In this document: one piece after another, positions 6,973-13,076 of the stretch
Layout: each line of letters starts with the position of its first letter
How positions within the stretch are numbered: position 1 is the stretch's first letter
NCBI GenBank assembly: GCA_900548205.1
Contig: URJS01000070.1
Location: 1-13,163, forward strand
Origin: an uncultured Roseburia sp.
GTDB lineage: Bacteria; Bacillota; Clostridia; Lachnospirales; Lachnospiraceae
Direction of reading: 5' to 3'
Length of the DNA: 13,163 bases
The notes under the pieces: model-generated
What the model saw: only the letters and a program-made list of their open reading frames with translations
What the model was told of the DNA's origin: nothing
Databases searched by the model: none
Position numbers and translations under genes: made by a program

Positions 6973-7011
6973 AGTGTATCAATGAAAGTACTTCAACAGC
7001 GAGACTGCCTT

Positions 7012-8022
7012 TTACAGCAGCTGCACCCCGTTTTTCTCACATTCGGCAAGCATTTCCGCAGGCCACAGGGAGGACTGTACCTCGCCGATATGAGCCTTCC
7101 GGAGAAAAAACATACAGATTCTCGACTGCCCGATACCGCCTCCAATGGTGTAGGGCAGTTCTTCGTTGATGATCGCCTGCTGGAACGGAAGATCTGCGCG
7201 TTCCTCGCAGCCGGCTTTTTGCAGCTGGGAGAGAAGCGCATCCTTATCGACGCGGATGCCCATCGAGGAAAGCTCTAAGGCGATGTCTAAAACCGGATAG
7301 TAGACAAGAATGTCCGCGTTTAGCGACCAGTCGTCATAGTCCGGCGCGCGTCCGTCGTGCGGCTGTCCATTTGAAAGCTTATCACCGATCTGCAGCAGGC
7401 ATACCGCGCCCTTTTCACGCGTGATGCTATATTCCCGCTCCTTTGGCGTGCTTTCAGGAAACATTTCTGCCAGCTCCTCCGTTGTGATGAAGAAAATATC
7501 ACGCGGCAGGATTTCTTCAATATAATCATACTGGATAGACATATATTTCTCCGTCTTGCGCAGACACTGATAGACAGTGTCAACTGTTTCCTTTAAGAAA
7601 TCAAGTGTGCGATCTTCTTTTCGCATTACCTTTTCCCAATCCCATTGGTCCACAAAGATGGAGTGGATATTGTCCGTCACCTCGTCGCGCCGGATGGCGT
7701 TCATATCTGTATAGAGTCCCTCGCCGCAGGAAAAACCGTATTTATTGAGCGCATAGCGTTTCCATTTGGCAAGAGACTGTACAACCTCTGCCGCCCTGCC
7801 GTTTTGCTCCCTGATATCGAAGGTGACCGGACGCTCGATGCCGTTTAGATTATCGTTTAATCCGGAGGAAGGGTCGACAAAAAGTGGTGCAGATACGCGT
7901 GATAAGTGCAGACGAAGCGCAAGCAGTCCCTGAAAAAAGTCTTTGAGGGTTTTGATCGCGATCTGGGTGTCGTGCAGATTCAGGGCAGAGTGATACCCGG
8001 TTGGAATGGTGAGATTCTTCAT
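7012..8022 (-). CDS. asnA: Aspartate-ammonia ligase (asparagine synthetase A)
   Basis: A 336-aa cytoplasmic enzyme that makes L-asparagine from L-aspartate, ammonia and ATP, releasing AMP and diphosphate. It has the class II aminoacyl-tRNA-synthetase-like fold. Family segments seen include the N-terminal HLSRVSAPLFVDPSSGLND, then ERPVTFDI, SLAKWKRYAL, GLYTDMNAIRRDE, HSIFVDQWDWE, PDYDDWSLNADILV and the C-terminal GGGIGQSRICMFFLRKAHIG. Length is as expected (E. coli AsnA is 330 aa) and no key segment is missing. The start is supported by AAAGGAG about 9 nt upstream on the minus strand. It is a single minus-strand gene, divergent from the DNA glycosylase gene. No T-box leader was found although the promoter is clear. 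Confidence 0.97.
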   Translation of the reverse strand: MKNLTIPTGYHSALNLHDTQIAIKTLKDFFQGLLALRLHLSRVSAPLFVDPSSGLNDNLNGIERPVTFDIREQNGRAAEVVQSLAKWKRYALNKYGFSCGEGLYTDMNAIRRDEVTDNIHSIFVDQWDWEKVMRKEDRTLDFLKETVDTVYQCLRKTEKYMSIQYDYIEEILPRDIFFITTEELAEMFPESTPKEREYSITREKGAVCLLQIGDKLSNGQPHDGRAPDYDDWSLNADILVYYPVLDIALELSSMGIRVDKDALLSQLQKAGCEERADLPFQQAIINEELPYTIGGGIGQSRICMFFLRKAHIGEVQSSLWPAEMLAECEKNGVQLL

Positions 8023-8076
8023 GATAAGCCGCTCCTTTCAAAAGTGCAGATATGTTTGTTTGAGCTAATTGAACTC

Positions 8077-8104
8077 ATTATAGCATAAGGCAGTCTGTTT
8101 GCAA
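8077..8104 (-). promoter_or_regulatory. asnA promoter
   Basis: On the minus strand, TTGCAA (8099-8104) and TATAAT (8077-8082) are separated by 16 bp. A TGC directly before the -10 makes it an extended -10. The start point near 8070 leaves a leader of only about 50 nt before asnA, too short for a T-box. Confidence 0.65.
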
Positions 8105-8223
8105 GAAAAGATGAGAAATTTTTTGATATTCCATCAGGGGTAAAGAAATAGTACTTCCGAAATCAGGGAAAATATAGTATCCTAAACCTTGTGGGAATAA
8201 AAAGTGAAACGGGAGAAAGCAGT

Positions 8224-8712
8224 ATGGAATATACGCATGTGGTGCATACCTTTGCACCGGTATTTGATGATAGATCAGAGGTTTTGGTGCTTGGCTCTTT
8301 TCCGTCGGTGAAATCGAGAGAGCATCAGTTTTATTACGGGCATCCCCAGAACCGCTTCTGGAAGGTGACAGCGGGGGTGTTTGGGGAGGAGCTTCCGCAA
8401 ACGATAGAGGAGAAGCGGGAATTTTTGCTGAGCAATCATGTGGCGGTATGGGATGTGATCGCCTCCTGCGACATCATCGGTTCATCAGACAGCTCGATCC
8501 GGAATGTGGAGGCGAATGATATGCAGGTGATCTTGTCGCGTGCGAAGATCCGTGCAATCTACGCCAATGGAGATAAGGCATACCAGCTTTTTTTGAAATA
8601 TTGCAAAAGGGAAGGCCAGCCGGAGGTTTTTAAGCTGCCATCCACAAGTCCTGCGAATGCGGCATGGAAGCTGGAGCGGCTGATAAGGGCATGGGAGGTG
8701 ATCCGAGGATGA
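8224..8712 (+). CDS. DNA-deoxyinosine (hypoxanthine) glycosylase, uracil-DNA glycosylase superfamily
   Basis: A 162-aa base-excision repair enzyme that removes hypoxanthine, and probably related deaminated bases, from DNA. The N-terminal motif LGSFPSVKS (L23-S31) continues into FYYGHPQNRFW, with N43 in the position typical of the hypoxanthine-DNA glycosylase branch (UDG family 6). The C-terminal motif STSPANA (140-146) replaces the HPSP-type loop of classical UDGs. The start at ATG 8224 is supported by GGGAG at 8211-8215, 8 nt upstream. It overlaps the next gene by 4 bp (ATGA), so the two are probably translated together. No convincing promoter could be fixed upstream, although AT-rich sequence with TATAGT (8173-8178) is present. 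Confidence 0.87.
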   Translation: MEYTHVVHTFAPVFDDRSEVLVLGSFPSVKSREHQFYYGHPQNRFWKVTAGVFGEELPQTIEEKREFLLSNHVAVWDVIASCDIIGSSDSSIRNVEANDMQVILSRAKIRAIYANGDKAYQLFLKYCKREGQPEVFKLPSTSPANAAWKLERLIRAWEVIRG

Positions 8713-9140
8713 AAAAGAGTGAAATGACATGGCGGGAAATGCTGGCGGAGGCAGTCGGTCTTGTCGCAGCTATTGTTTATCTGGGACTGCAGGTTTATTA
8801 TGGTTTTGCTTATCATGTGTCTGTCACGAAGGTCCTTTTGAATGTGATTGTAATGATTTTAGTATATGCGGGACTTACCATGCTTGGAATTTATCCTGAG
8901 CGCGTTAACGGTCTGACAAAAGAGGTCTGTACGAAGCAGGTGCGCATGTATACGATACGAATGGTGCGTGTTGCAAAGCTGATTTTTGTAGGCGGGCTTT
9001 TGATCACAAGCATCTGTGATGCGATGGGGAAGGAGCTTCCGGCGTTTTATACGGTGGCAGTGCTCGTGCTGATGGTTGTGACGGCATTATACTATGAGTA
9101 TCGGATTATTAAGCTTTTGCGGGAACGCTATAAGAAATAA
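8709..9140 (+). CDS. Four-helix membrane protein, function unknown
   Basis: A 143-aa integral membrane protein of unrecognised family. Hydrophobic helices lie near residues 13-34, 41-61, 88-105 and 112-130. A polar, basic loop between helices 2 and 3 (about residues 62-87, including PERVNGLTKEVCTKQ) and a basic tail (IIKLLRERYKK) suggest that both ends face the cytoplasm. The start ATG 8709 overlaps the glycosylase stop codon, and GGAGGTGA at 8693-8700 lies 8 nt upstream inside that gene, so the start is well supported. Nothing explains its coupling to a DNA repair gene. Confidence 0.78.
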   Translation: MKKSEMTWREMLAEAVGLVAAIVYLGLQVYYGFAYHVSVTKVLLNVIVMILVYAGLTMLGIYPERVNGLTKEVCTKQVRMYTIRMVRVAKLIFVGGLLITSICDAMGKELPAFYTVAVLVLMVVTALYYEYRIIKLLRERYKK

Positions 9141-9189
9141 GGGAGAAGCTCTGCGGCTGGATTCGAGAAGATTGGGGAGGCATCCGGCA

Positions 9190-9441
9190 GTGGCCAAAGC
9201 AGATGGAATGAAGACATTTGGTTCTGGTTCGATCATTTCATTTTTGGATCATATGCAGCTTGAACTTGCCGTTTACAAAAAGTATCTGGAGGAGTTTAAG
9301 TGCCTTTACAGCGAAAGTGGGTATCAGGATGGGATGATGGCGGTAATGTGCCGGTTAAGCAGGGCGATGCAAAGCATTTTGAGGAATTACAAAAGCAAAG
9401 GAGATATTTTTGAGGGAATATCCCAAGCGAAAGAATTTTGA
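9190..9441 (+). CDS. Small helical protein, function unknown
   Basis: An 83-aa product, mostly helical in appearance (FLDHMQLELAVYKKYLEEF, then MMAVMCRLSRAMQSILRN), soluble, with no family recognised. The start is uncertain. GTG 9190 has GGGGAGG at 9174-9180, 9 nt upstream, and is preferred. ATG 9208 is in frame but has no ribosome binding site. An upstream start at 9094 would overlap the membrane-protein gene. A strong terminator follows 19 nt after the stop, which suggests it is the last gene of the glycosylase operon. Confidence 0.5.
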   Translation: MAKADGMKTFGSGSIISFLDHMQLELAVYKKYLEEFKCLYSESGYQDGMMAVMCRLSRAMQSILRNYKSKGDIFEGISQAKEF

Positions 9442-9460
9442 AGGGTTTTAGGGGAACGGG

Positions 9461-9508
9461 GCTTTGCCTGCGGTATGCTTTTGCATATCGCGGGCAGGGC
9501 TTCTTTTG
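9461..9508 (+). terminator. Strong intrinsic terminator of the glycosylase operon
   Basis: GCTTTGCCTGCGGTATGC (9461-9478) pairs along 18 positions (with several G-U pairs) with 9483-9500 around a TTTT loop, and TTCTTTTG follows. Confidence 0.85.
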
Positions 9509-9575
9509 TGTTACATGATAGATATAGGAAATCTCACATTTACAGAAAAAAAGTGATGTCAAAATATAACAGAAA

Positions 9576-9604
9576 TTGACAAAAAAGGACATAAGTAATA
9601 GAAT
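9576..9604 (+). promoter_or_regulatory. Promoter of the osmoprotectant transporter operon
   Basis: A perfect -35 TTGACA (9576-9581), a 17-bp spacer and TAGAAT (9599-9604, one mismatch). Transcription would start near 9611, about 30 nt before the first start codon. Confidence 0.8.
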
Positions 9605-9639
9605 AGGAGGTCGTAGACTAAAAATGAGGAGGAAGAAAT

Positions 9640-10284
9640 TTGGAGTTTTTTAAAGAAGTCTTTTTTCTCTATGGAGAGCGGAAGGATTGGTTTATCCAGC
9701 TGATACTGGAACATATCGGTCTATCCTTCCTTGCGATCTGTCTGGCAGGCGTGATAGGATTGCTTTTGGGCATCTGGATTTCTGAGCATGAATGGGCGGC
9801 AGCTCCGGTACTGGGCATCGCCAATATATTTTATACCATCCCTGCGATTTCGCTTTTGGGAATGCTGATTCCTTTGCTTGGGATAGGCAATACAACGGCA
9901 GTTACAGCGTTGACTATTTACGGTATTATGCCTATGGTGAGAAATACATATGCAGGAATGAAGGGCGTAAGCGCAGAAGTCATCAGCGCGGCGGAGGGTA
10001 TGGGAAGCACGAAGCTTCAGATGATGATAAAAATAAAGCTGCCTTTGGCATTGGGCGTGATCATTGCAGGTGTCCGTAATATGGTGGTTATGACGATTTC
10101 CGTAGCAGCGATCGCATCATTTATCGGAGCCGGCGGCTTAGGAGTTGCCATTTACCGCGGAATTACGATGTATGATACAGCGATGACCTTTGGCGGCAGT
10201 CTGCTGATCGCACTGATCGCCTTGATCAGCGACCTGATACTCGGACAGATAGAGAAATACATTAAGAAAAGGAGAAAAATGTAA
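9640..10284 (+). CDS. Osmoprotectant (glycine betaine/choline-type) ABC transporter permease
   Basis: A 214-aa inner-membrane subunit of an OpuB/OpuC-like importer. Hydrophobic segments lie near residues 25-46, 55-81, 86-104, 134-165 and 180-200. The cytoplasmic EAA loop that docks the ATPase reads SAAEGMGSTKLQMMIKIKLP (about 116-135). TIPAISLLGM and the late glycine-rich SFIGAGGLG are typical of this permease family. The start is TTG 9640 with GGAGG at 9628-9632, 7 nt upstream. It is the first gene of a three-gene operon; the binding protein gene starts 1 bp after its stop. Only one permease gene is present, whereas OpuC-type systems have two (OpuCB and OpuCD), so it may work as a homodimer. 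Confidence 0.9.
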   Translation: MEFFKEVFFLYGERKDWFIQLILEHIGLSFLAICLAGVIGLLLGIWISEHEWAAAPVLGIANIFYTIPAISLLGMLIPLLGIGNTTAVTALTIYGIMPMVRNTYAGMKGVSAEVISAAEGMGSTKLQMMIKIKLPLALGVIIAGVRNMVVMTISVAAIASFIGAGGLGVAIYRGITMYDTAMTFGGSLLIALIALISDLILGQIEKYIKKRRKM

Positions 10285-10285
10285 A

Positions 10286-11245
10286 ATGAGAAGATTTAAT
10301 AAAGTTACAGCGTTATTATTGGCAGCGACGATGGCTGCAATGGCTATGGGCGGATGCGGGAGCGAAAAAGCGCCGGAGACTTCGGTAAGCAGCACCGAGG
10401 AGCCAAAAACGGAGGCTGTGAGCGAGCCGATTAAAATTGCGACGAAGCCGATGACGGAGCAGTATATTCTCGGTGAGATATTAAAGCAGCTCATCGAGGA
10501 TAAGACAGATTACAAGGTGGAAGTGACAAAGGGAATCGGCGGAGGAACAAGCAATATCCATCCGGCGATGGAAAAAGGAGAATTTGATCTGTATCCGGAA
10601 TATACTTCCAGCGGCTGGGTGATGGTTCTTGGACATCAGGCGGGAGAAGTAGCCGATGAGGAAATCCTTGCAAAATTGCAGCAGGAGTACAGCGAGAAGT
10701 TTGGCATGACATGGGTAGGGCTTTACGGCTTTAATAATACCTATACGCTTGCAGTCAGAAAAGAAATCGCAGATCAGTATCAGCTTAAGACCTGCTCGGA
10801 TCTCACAAAGGTTTCGGGAGAGCTGGTGTTTGGCGGCAATCCTGATTACATCGAGCGTGCAGACGGACTTAGCGGCGTGAGCGAAGCCTATGGCATGGAA
10901 TTTAAGGCGATCAAGGATATCGACATCGGTTTAAAATATGAAGCGATGGGAAAAGGAGATATTGACGTAACGAATGGATATACCACGGATGCGCAGATTT
11001 CCCGCGATGATGTGGTTGCGTTGGAGGATGATAAGGGTTATCAGGTAAATTATTACTGCTCCACGGTCGTTCGGGAAGACGCTTTGGAAAAATATCCGGG
11101 GTTAGAGGAAACGCTTATGCTCATGGATGGCGTATTATCAGATCAGGAAATGGCAGAGCTTAATTATCAGGTAGAAGTAGACGGAAAAGATGAAGCGGAT
11201 GTCGCAAGAGATTTCCTGATCCAAAAAGGTCTGATTGAGGAGTAA
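10286..11245 (+). CDS. Osmoprotectant ABC transporter substrate-binding lipoprotein (OpuAC/OpuCC-like)
   Basis: A 319-aa extracytoplasmic binding protein anchored by lipid. The signal peptide MRRFNKVTALLLAATMAAMA ends in the lipobox-like MGGC with Cys24, followed by a Ser/Glu/Pro-rich linker (to about residue 48). The mature domain (PF04069-type) begins IKIATKPMTEQYILGEIL and carries GGGTSNIHPAMEKGEFDLYP then EYTSSGW, and later GNPDYIERADG and DVTNGYTTDAQI, all characteristic of the choline/betaine/carnitine-binding family. Which ligand it binds is not determined. The start ATG 10286 has AAAAGGAG at 10267-10274 upstream. It lies between the permease and ATPase genes in the same operon. Confidence 0.92.
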   Translation: MRRFNKVTALLLAATMAAMAMGGCGSEKAPETSVSSTEEPKTEAVSEPIKIATKPMTEQYILGEILKQLIEDKTDYKVEVTKGIGGGTSNIHPAMEKGEFDLYPEYTSSGWVMVLGHQAGEVADEEILAKLQQEYSEKFGMTWVGLYGFNNTYTLAVRKEIADQYQLKTCSDLTKVSGELVFGGNPDYIERADGLSGVSEAYGMEFKAIKDIDIGLKYEAMGKGDIDVTNGYTTDAQISRDDVVALEDDKGYQVNYYCSTVVREDALEKYPGLEETLMLMDGVLSDQEMAELNYQVEVDGKDEADVARDFLIQKGLIEE

Positions 11246-11249
11246 CGCT

Positions 11250-11984
11250 ATGGAGATGATCAGACTGGATCATGTGACAAAAAGCTTTGGAGCGCAGACT
11301 GTCCTCAACGATTTTTCGCTTTCCATTGAGGAGGGAGAGATTTTGACTGTGATCGGTCGTTCCGGCTGTGGAAAGACGACCATGTTAAAGACGATCAACG
11401 GTCTTAGCTGCCCGGATAAAGGAACTGTTTTCGTGGAGGGTAAGGACATCAGCGGGGAGGACATCATTACGCTGCGCAGAAGGATCGGTTATGTGATTCA
11501 AAATAAAGGGCTCTTTCCGCACATGACCGTAGAAAAGAATATTACCTATGTGCCGGTGATCAGTGGAAAAAAAGATAAAAAGGCAAACCACGAGCTGGCG
11601 TGCAGACTGATCGAAATGGTGGGGCTGGATGCAGCCATGCTGTCCCGATATCCTTCAGAGCTTTCGGGAGGACAGCAGCAGAGAGTCGGGATTGCCCGTG
11701 CTCTTGCCGCTGATGCGAAGATCATGCTGATGGATGAGCCTTTCGGCGCCCTGGATGAGATCACAAAGCAGTCCATGCAGGATGAAATTTTAAAGCTGCA
11801 CCGCAGAATGGGAATGACGATCGTTTTTATTACCCATGACATCAGAGAGGCGATGAAGCTTGGCAGCAGGGTTTTAGTCATGGATGAGGGAAAAATCGTT
11901 CAGCTGGATGTGCCGGAGAAGATAAAAAATGAGCCGGCAAATGAATTTGTTTACCGTCTGGTGGGGCAGAATTTATTTGCATGA
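11250..11984 (+). CDS. Osmoprotectant ABC transporter ATP-binding protein (OpuBA/OpuCA-like, no CBS domains)
   Basis: A 244-aa cytoplasmic ATPase that drives the importer. It has Walker A GRSGCGKTT (36-44), Q-loop Q84, signature LSGGQQQR (138-145), Walker B IMLMDEP (158-164) and H-loop H196 in FITHD. The D-loop sequence FGALDEITK is as usual for this family. The start ATG 11250 has GAGGAG at 11237-11242, 7 nt upstream, overlapping the end of the binding-protein gene; an upstream in-frame TTG at 11235 is not needed. Classical OpuCA/OpuAA proteins carry C-terminal CBS domains for ionic-strength sensing. This one stops right after the ATPase core, so activity control must come from elsewhere. 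Confidence 0.93.
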   Translation: MEMIRLDHVTKSFGAQTVLNDFSLSIEEGEILTVIGRSGCGKTTMLKTINGLSCPDKGTVFVEGKDISGEDIITLRRRIGYVIQNKGLFPHMTVEKNITYVPVISGKKDKKANHELACRLIEMVGLDAAMLSRYPSELSGGQQQRVGIARALAADAKIMLMDEPFGALDEITKQSMQDEILKLHRRMGMTIVFITHDIREAMKLGSRVLVMDEGKIVQLDVPEKIKNEPANEFVYRLVGQNLFA

Positions 11985-12096
11985 AGAATGTCTGCGGATA
12001 AAAAATTTTGCGGATAGTCTATAATACTTGACACAAAGGTTAAGACAAAATCAGTGGTGATGTTGGATCATAATGCCTGACAATGCGGCAACAAGC

Positions 12097-12124
12097 TTGA
12101 CAAATTTAACGGATCATGTATAAT
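12097..12124 (+). promoter_or_regulatory. Consensus SigA-type promoter in the gap before tdk
   Basis: A perfect TTGACA (12097-12102) and perfect TATAAT (12119-12124) with a 16-bp spacer. The start point should be near 12131. The preceding gap, 11985-12096, holds no gene; it contains another TATAAT (12020-12025) and another TTGACA (12028-12033), but neither has a partner at proper spacing. Confidence 0.8.
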
Positions 12125-12130
12125 TAGTCT

Positions 12131-12239
12131 GCAAAGAACACAGACTTTATGAAATGAAAGTTGGGGACAAAACAGGCGTCCACTCCTTCGCTATTTTCTT
12201 CAATAGTAAGGTGTAGCCAGTGATGGCTGCACCTTTTTT
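12131..12239 (+). ncRNA. Predicted short transcript of about 109 nt (sRNA or attenuated tdk leader)
   Basis: The segment runs from a consensus promoter to a strong intrinsic terminator and contains no gene with a ribosome binding site. Besides the terminator, CCTTCGCTATT (12185-12195, one bulged C) can pair with AATAGTAAGG (12202-12211) around TTCTTC. That helix shares AAGG (12208-12211) with the foot of the terminator stem, so the two partly exclude each other. GGAC and GTCC around 12164-12182 may form a further short stem. No known riboswitch or sRNA family is recognised. Start and 3' end are inferred, not measured. Confidence 0.5.
12208..12239 (+). terminator. Intrinsic terminator upstream of tdk
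   Basis: AAGGTGTAGCCA (12208-12219) pairs over all 12 positions (one G-U) with TGGCTGCACCTT (12224-12235) around a GTGA tetraloop, and the T-run continues to 12239. Confidence 0.9.
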
Positions 12240-12273
12240 GATTAATCGGAAACATAGTTTCCGATTAATCAAA
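12237..12273. repeat. Perfect 17-bp palindrome (extragenic repeat unit)
   Basis: TTTGATTAATCGGAAAC (12237-12253) and its exact reverse complement (12257-12273) surround ATA. It overlaps the T-run of the terminator. A diverged version lies at 12359-12393, with CGGAA / TTCCG and TTTGA / TCAAA preserved. Confidence 0.8.
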
Positions 12274-12290
12274 CCCTCCGGGGGATCGCA
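12271..12290. repeat. 20-bp direct repeat, copy 1
   Basis: AAACCCTCCGGGGGATCGCA, identical to the copy at 12391-12410, exactly 120 bp away. Both copies directly follow a TTCCGAT-containing palindrome arm, so the duplicated unit is palindrome plus this tail. Confidence 0.85.
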
Positions 12291-12333
12291 CTGTGGCGGA
12301 GTAGAAGATTGTCGCAGATGCGACCCGCCACAG
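12291..12333. repeat. Nested stem-loop between the direct repeats
   Basis: CTGTGGCGG (12291-12299) pairs perfectly with CCGCCACAG (12325-12333), enclosing GTCGCA-GA-TGCGAC (12311-12324). A further palindrome, GTTTCG-CAAG-CGAAAC, follows at 12341-12356. Confidence 0.75.
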
Positions 12334-12390
12334 GCGTAGAGTTTCGCAAGCGAAACTCGTTTGAACGGAAACTACGCTTCCGATCACTCA

Positions 12391-12410
12391 AAACCCTCCG
12401 GGGGATCGCA
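12391..12410. repeat. 20-bp direct repeat, copy 2
   Basis: Identical to 12271-12290. It lies about 49 bp before the tdk start codon and about 35 bp before its ribosome binding site. Confidence 0.85.
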
Positions 12411-12458
12411 GGAGGAAAACGGCTTCATTTTAATAGAGAAAGTATAAAGGAAAATGGC

Positions 12459-13046
12459 ATGGCAAAATTATATTTTTATTATGGGGTGATGGGCAGCTCC
12501 AAGACGGCAAATGCCCTGATGACACACTTTAATTATGAGGAAGTGGGACAAAGGGCACTTTTGTGCAAATCGCAGGTGGATACCAGAGACGGCGTCGGAG
12601 TGGTGCATTCCAGAATCGGATTAGAGCATCCGTGTATTTCAATGGAGACCCTGCATGAAATGCCGGAGGAAGAAATCCGCAAATATGACTGCATTATCGT
12701 GGACGAGGTGCAGTTTGCAGCACCGGAGCAGATTGATTATCTCTCCGATATAGTGGATTTTATGGACGTGCCGGTAGTCTGTTATGGCTTGCGGGCAGAT
12801 TTTCAGAACAAGCTGTTTCCCGGAAGTGAACGGCTCATCGCAATCGCGGATGTGATTCAGGAGTTAAAAACGATGTGCTGGTGCGGACGTAAGGCGACCT
12901 GCAATACCAGATATAATGAAAACGGTGTTGTGCGCTCGGGTCCGCAGGTGATGCTTGGCGCAAACGATAAATACATGCCGCTTTGCAGAAAGCATTTTAA
13001 GCTTGGGATGCTGGGGGAGAAGCAAACAGAGGCTTGGCGCCCTTAA
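12459..13046 (+). CDS. tdk: Thymidine kinase
   Basis: A 195-aa cytoplasmic salvage enzyme that phosphorylates thymidine to dTMP with ATP. It aligns by eye along its length with E. coli-type Tdk. The P-loop is GVMGSSKT (9-16), the catalytic DEVQF has E83, CYGLRADFQNKLFPGS (108-123) forms the substrate region, and the likely zinc ligands are C140, C142, C176 and H179 (CWCGRKA, CRKHF). The usual P-loop glycine before the lysine is serine here (S14). The start is ATG 12459 with AAAGGA 7 nt upstream. The frame is open further upstream to a TTG at 12309, but that part is made of intergenic repeats. The 3' end, including the stop, forms part of its own terminator. No promoter was seen between the 12208-12239 terminator and the gene. 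Confidence 0.95.
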   Translation: MAKLYFYYGVMGSSKTANALMTHFNYEEVGQRALLCKSQVDTRDGVGVVHSRIGLEHPCISMETLHEMPEEEIRKYDCIIVDEVQFAAPEQIDYLSDIVDFMDVPVVCYGLRADFQNKLFPGSERLIAIADVIQELKTMCWCGRKATCNTRYNENGVVRSGPQVMLGANDKYMPLCRKHFKLGMLGEKQTEAWRP

Positions 13047-13065
13047 GACGCCAAGCCTCTGTTTG
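13023..13065. terminator. 17-bp terminator hairpin overlapping the tdk 3' end, possibly bidirectional
   Basis: CAAACAGAGGCTTGGCG (13023-13039) pairs perfectly with 13049-13065 around a 9-nt loop that contains the tdk stop codon. On the plus strand GTTTGTTT ends the stem; on the minus strand TTTGCTTC follows. It sits between two convergent genes, so it probably serves both. Confidence 0.8.
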
Positions 13066-13076
13066 TTTCGCAGATT

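Noticed and set aside
6755..6982. 75-codon minus-strand open frame downstream of asnA
   Set aside because: It overlaps hairpins, has no ribosome binding site and no recognisable domain.
8023..8076. T-box riboswitch for asnA
   Set aside because: The predicted leader is only about 50 nt and has no T-box consensus (AGGGTGGAACCGCG-like) or terminator.
12020..12033. TATAAT and TTGACA close together after the ATPase gene as a promoter
   Set aside because: They are in the wrong order (the -10 box precedes the -35 box), and neither has a partner at 16-18 bp.
12154..12216. 20-codon ORF in the tdk leader as an attenuation peptide
   Set aside because: There is no ribosome binding site before the ATG and no run of regulatory codons.
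12237..12410. CRISPR array
   Set aside because: There are only two copies of the 20-bp repeat with a 100-bp palindromic interval, and no cas genes are nearby.
12309..12458. Upstream in-frame extension of tdk from a TTG start
   Set aside because: The 50 extra codons are built from palindromes and the 20-bp repeat, and have no ribosome binding site. ATG 12459 has one and gives the normal Tdk N-terminus.
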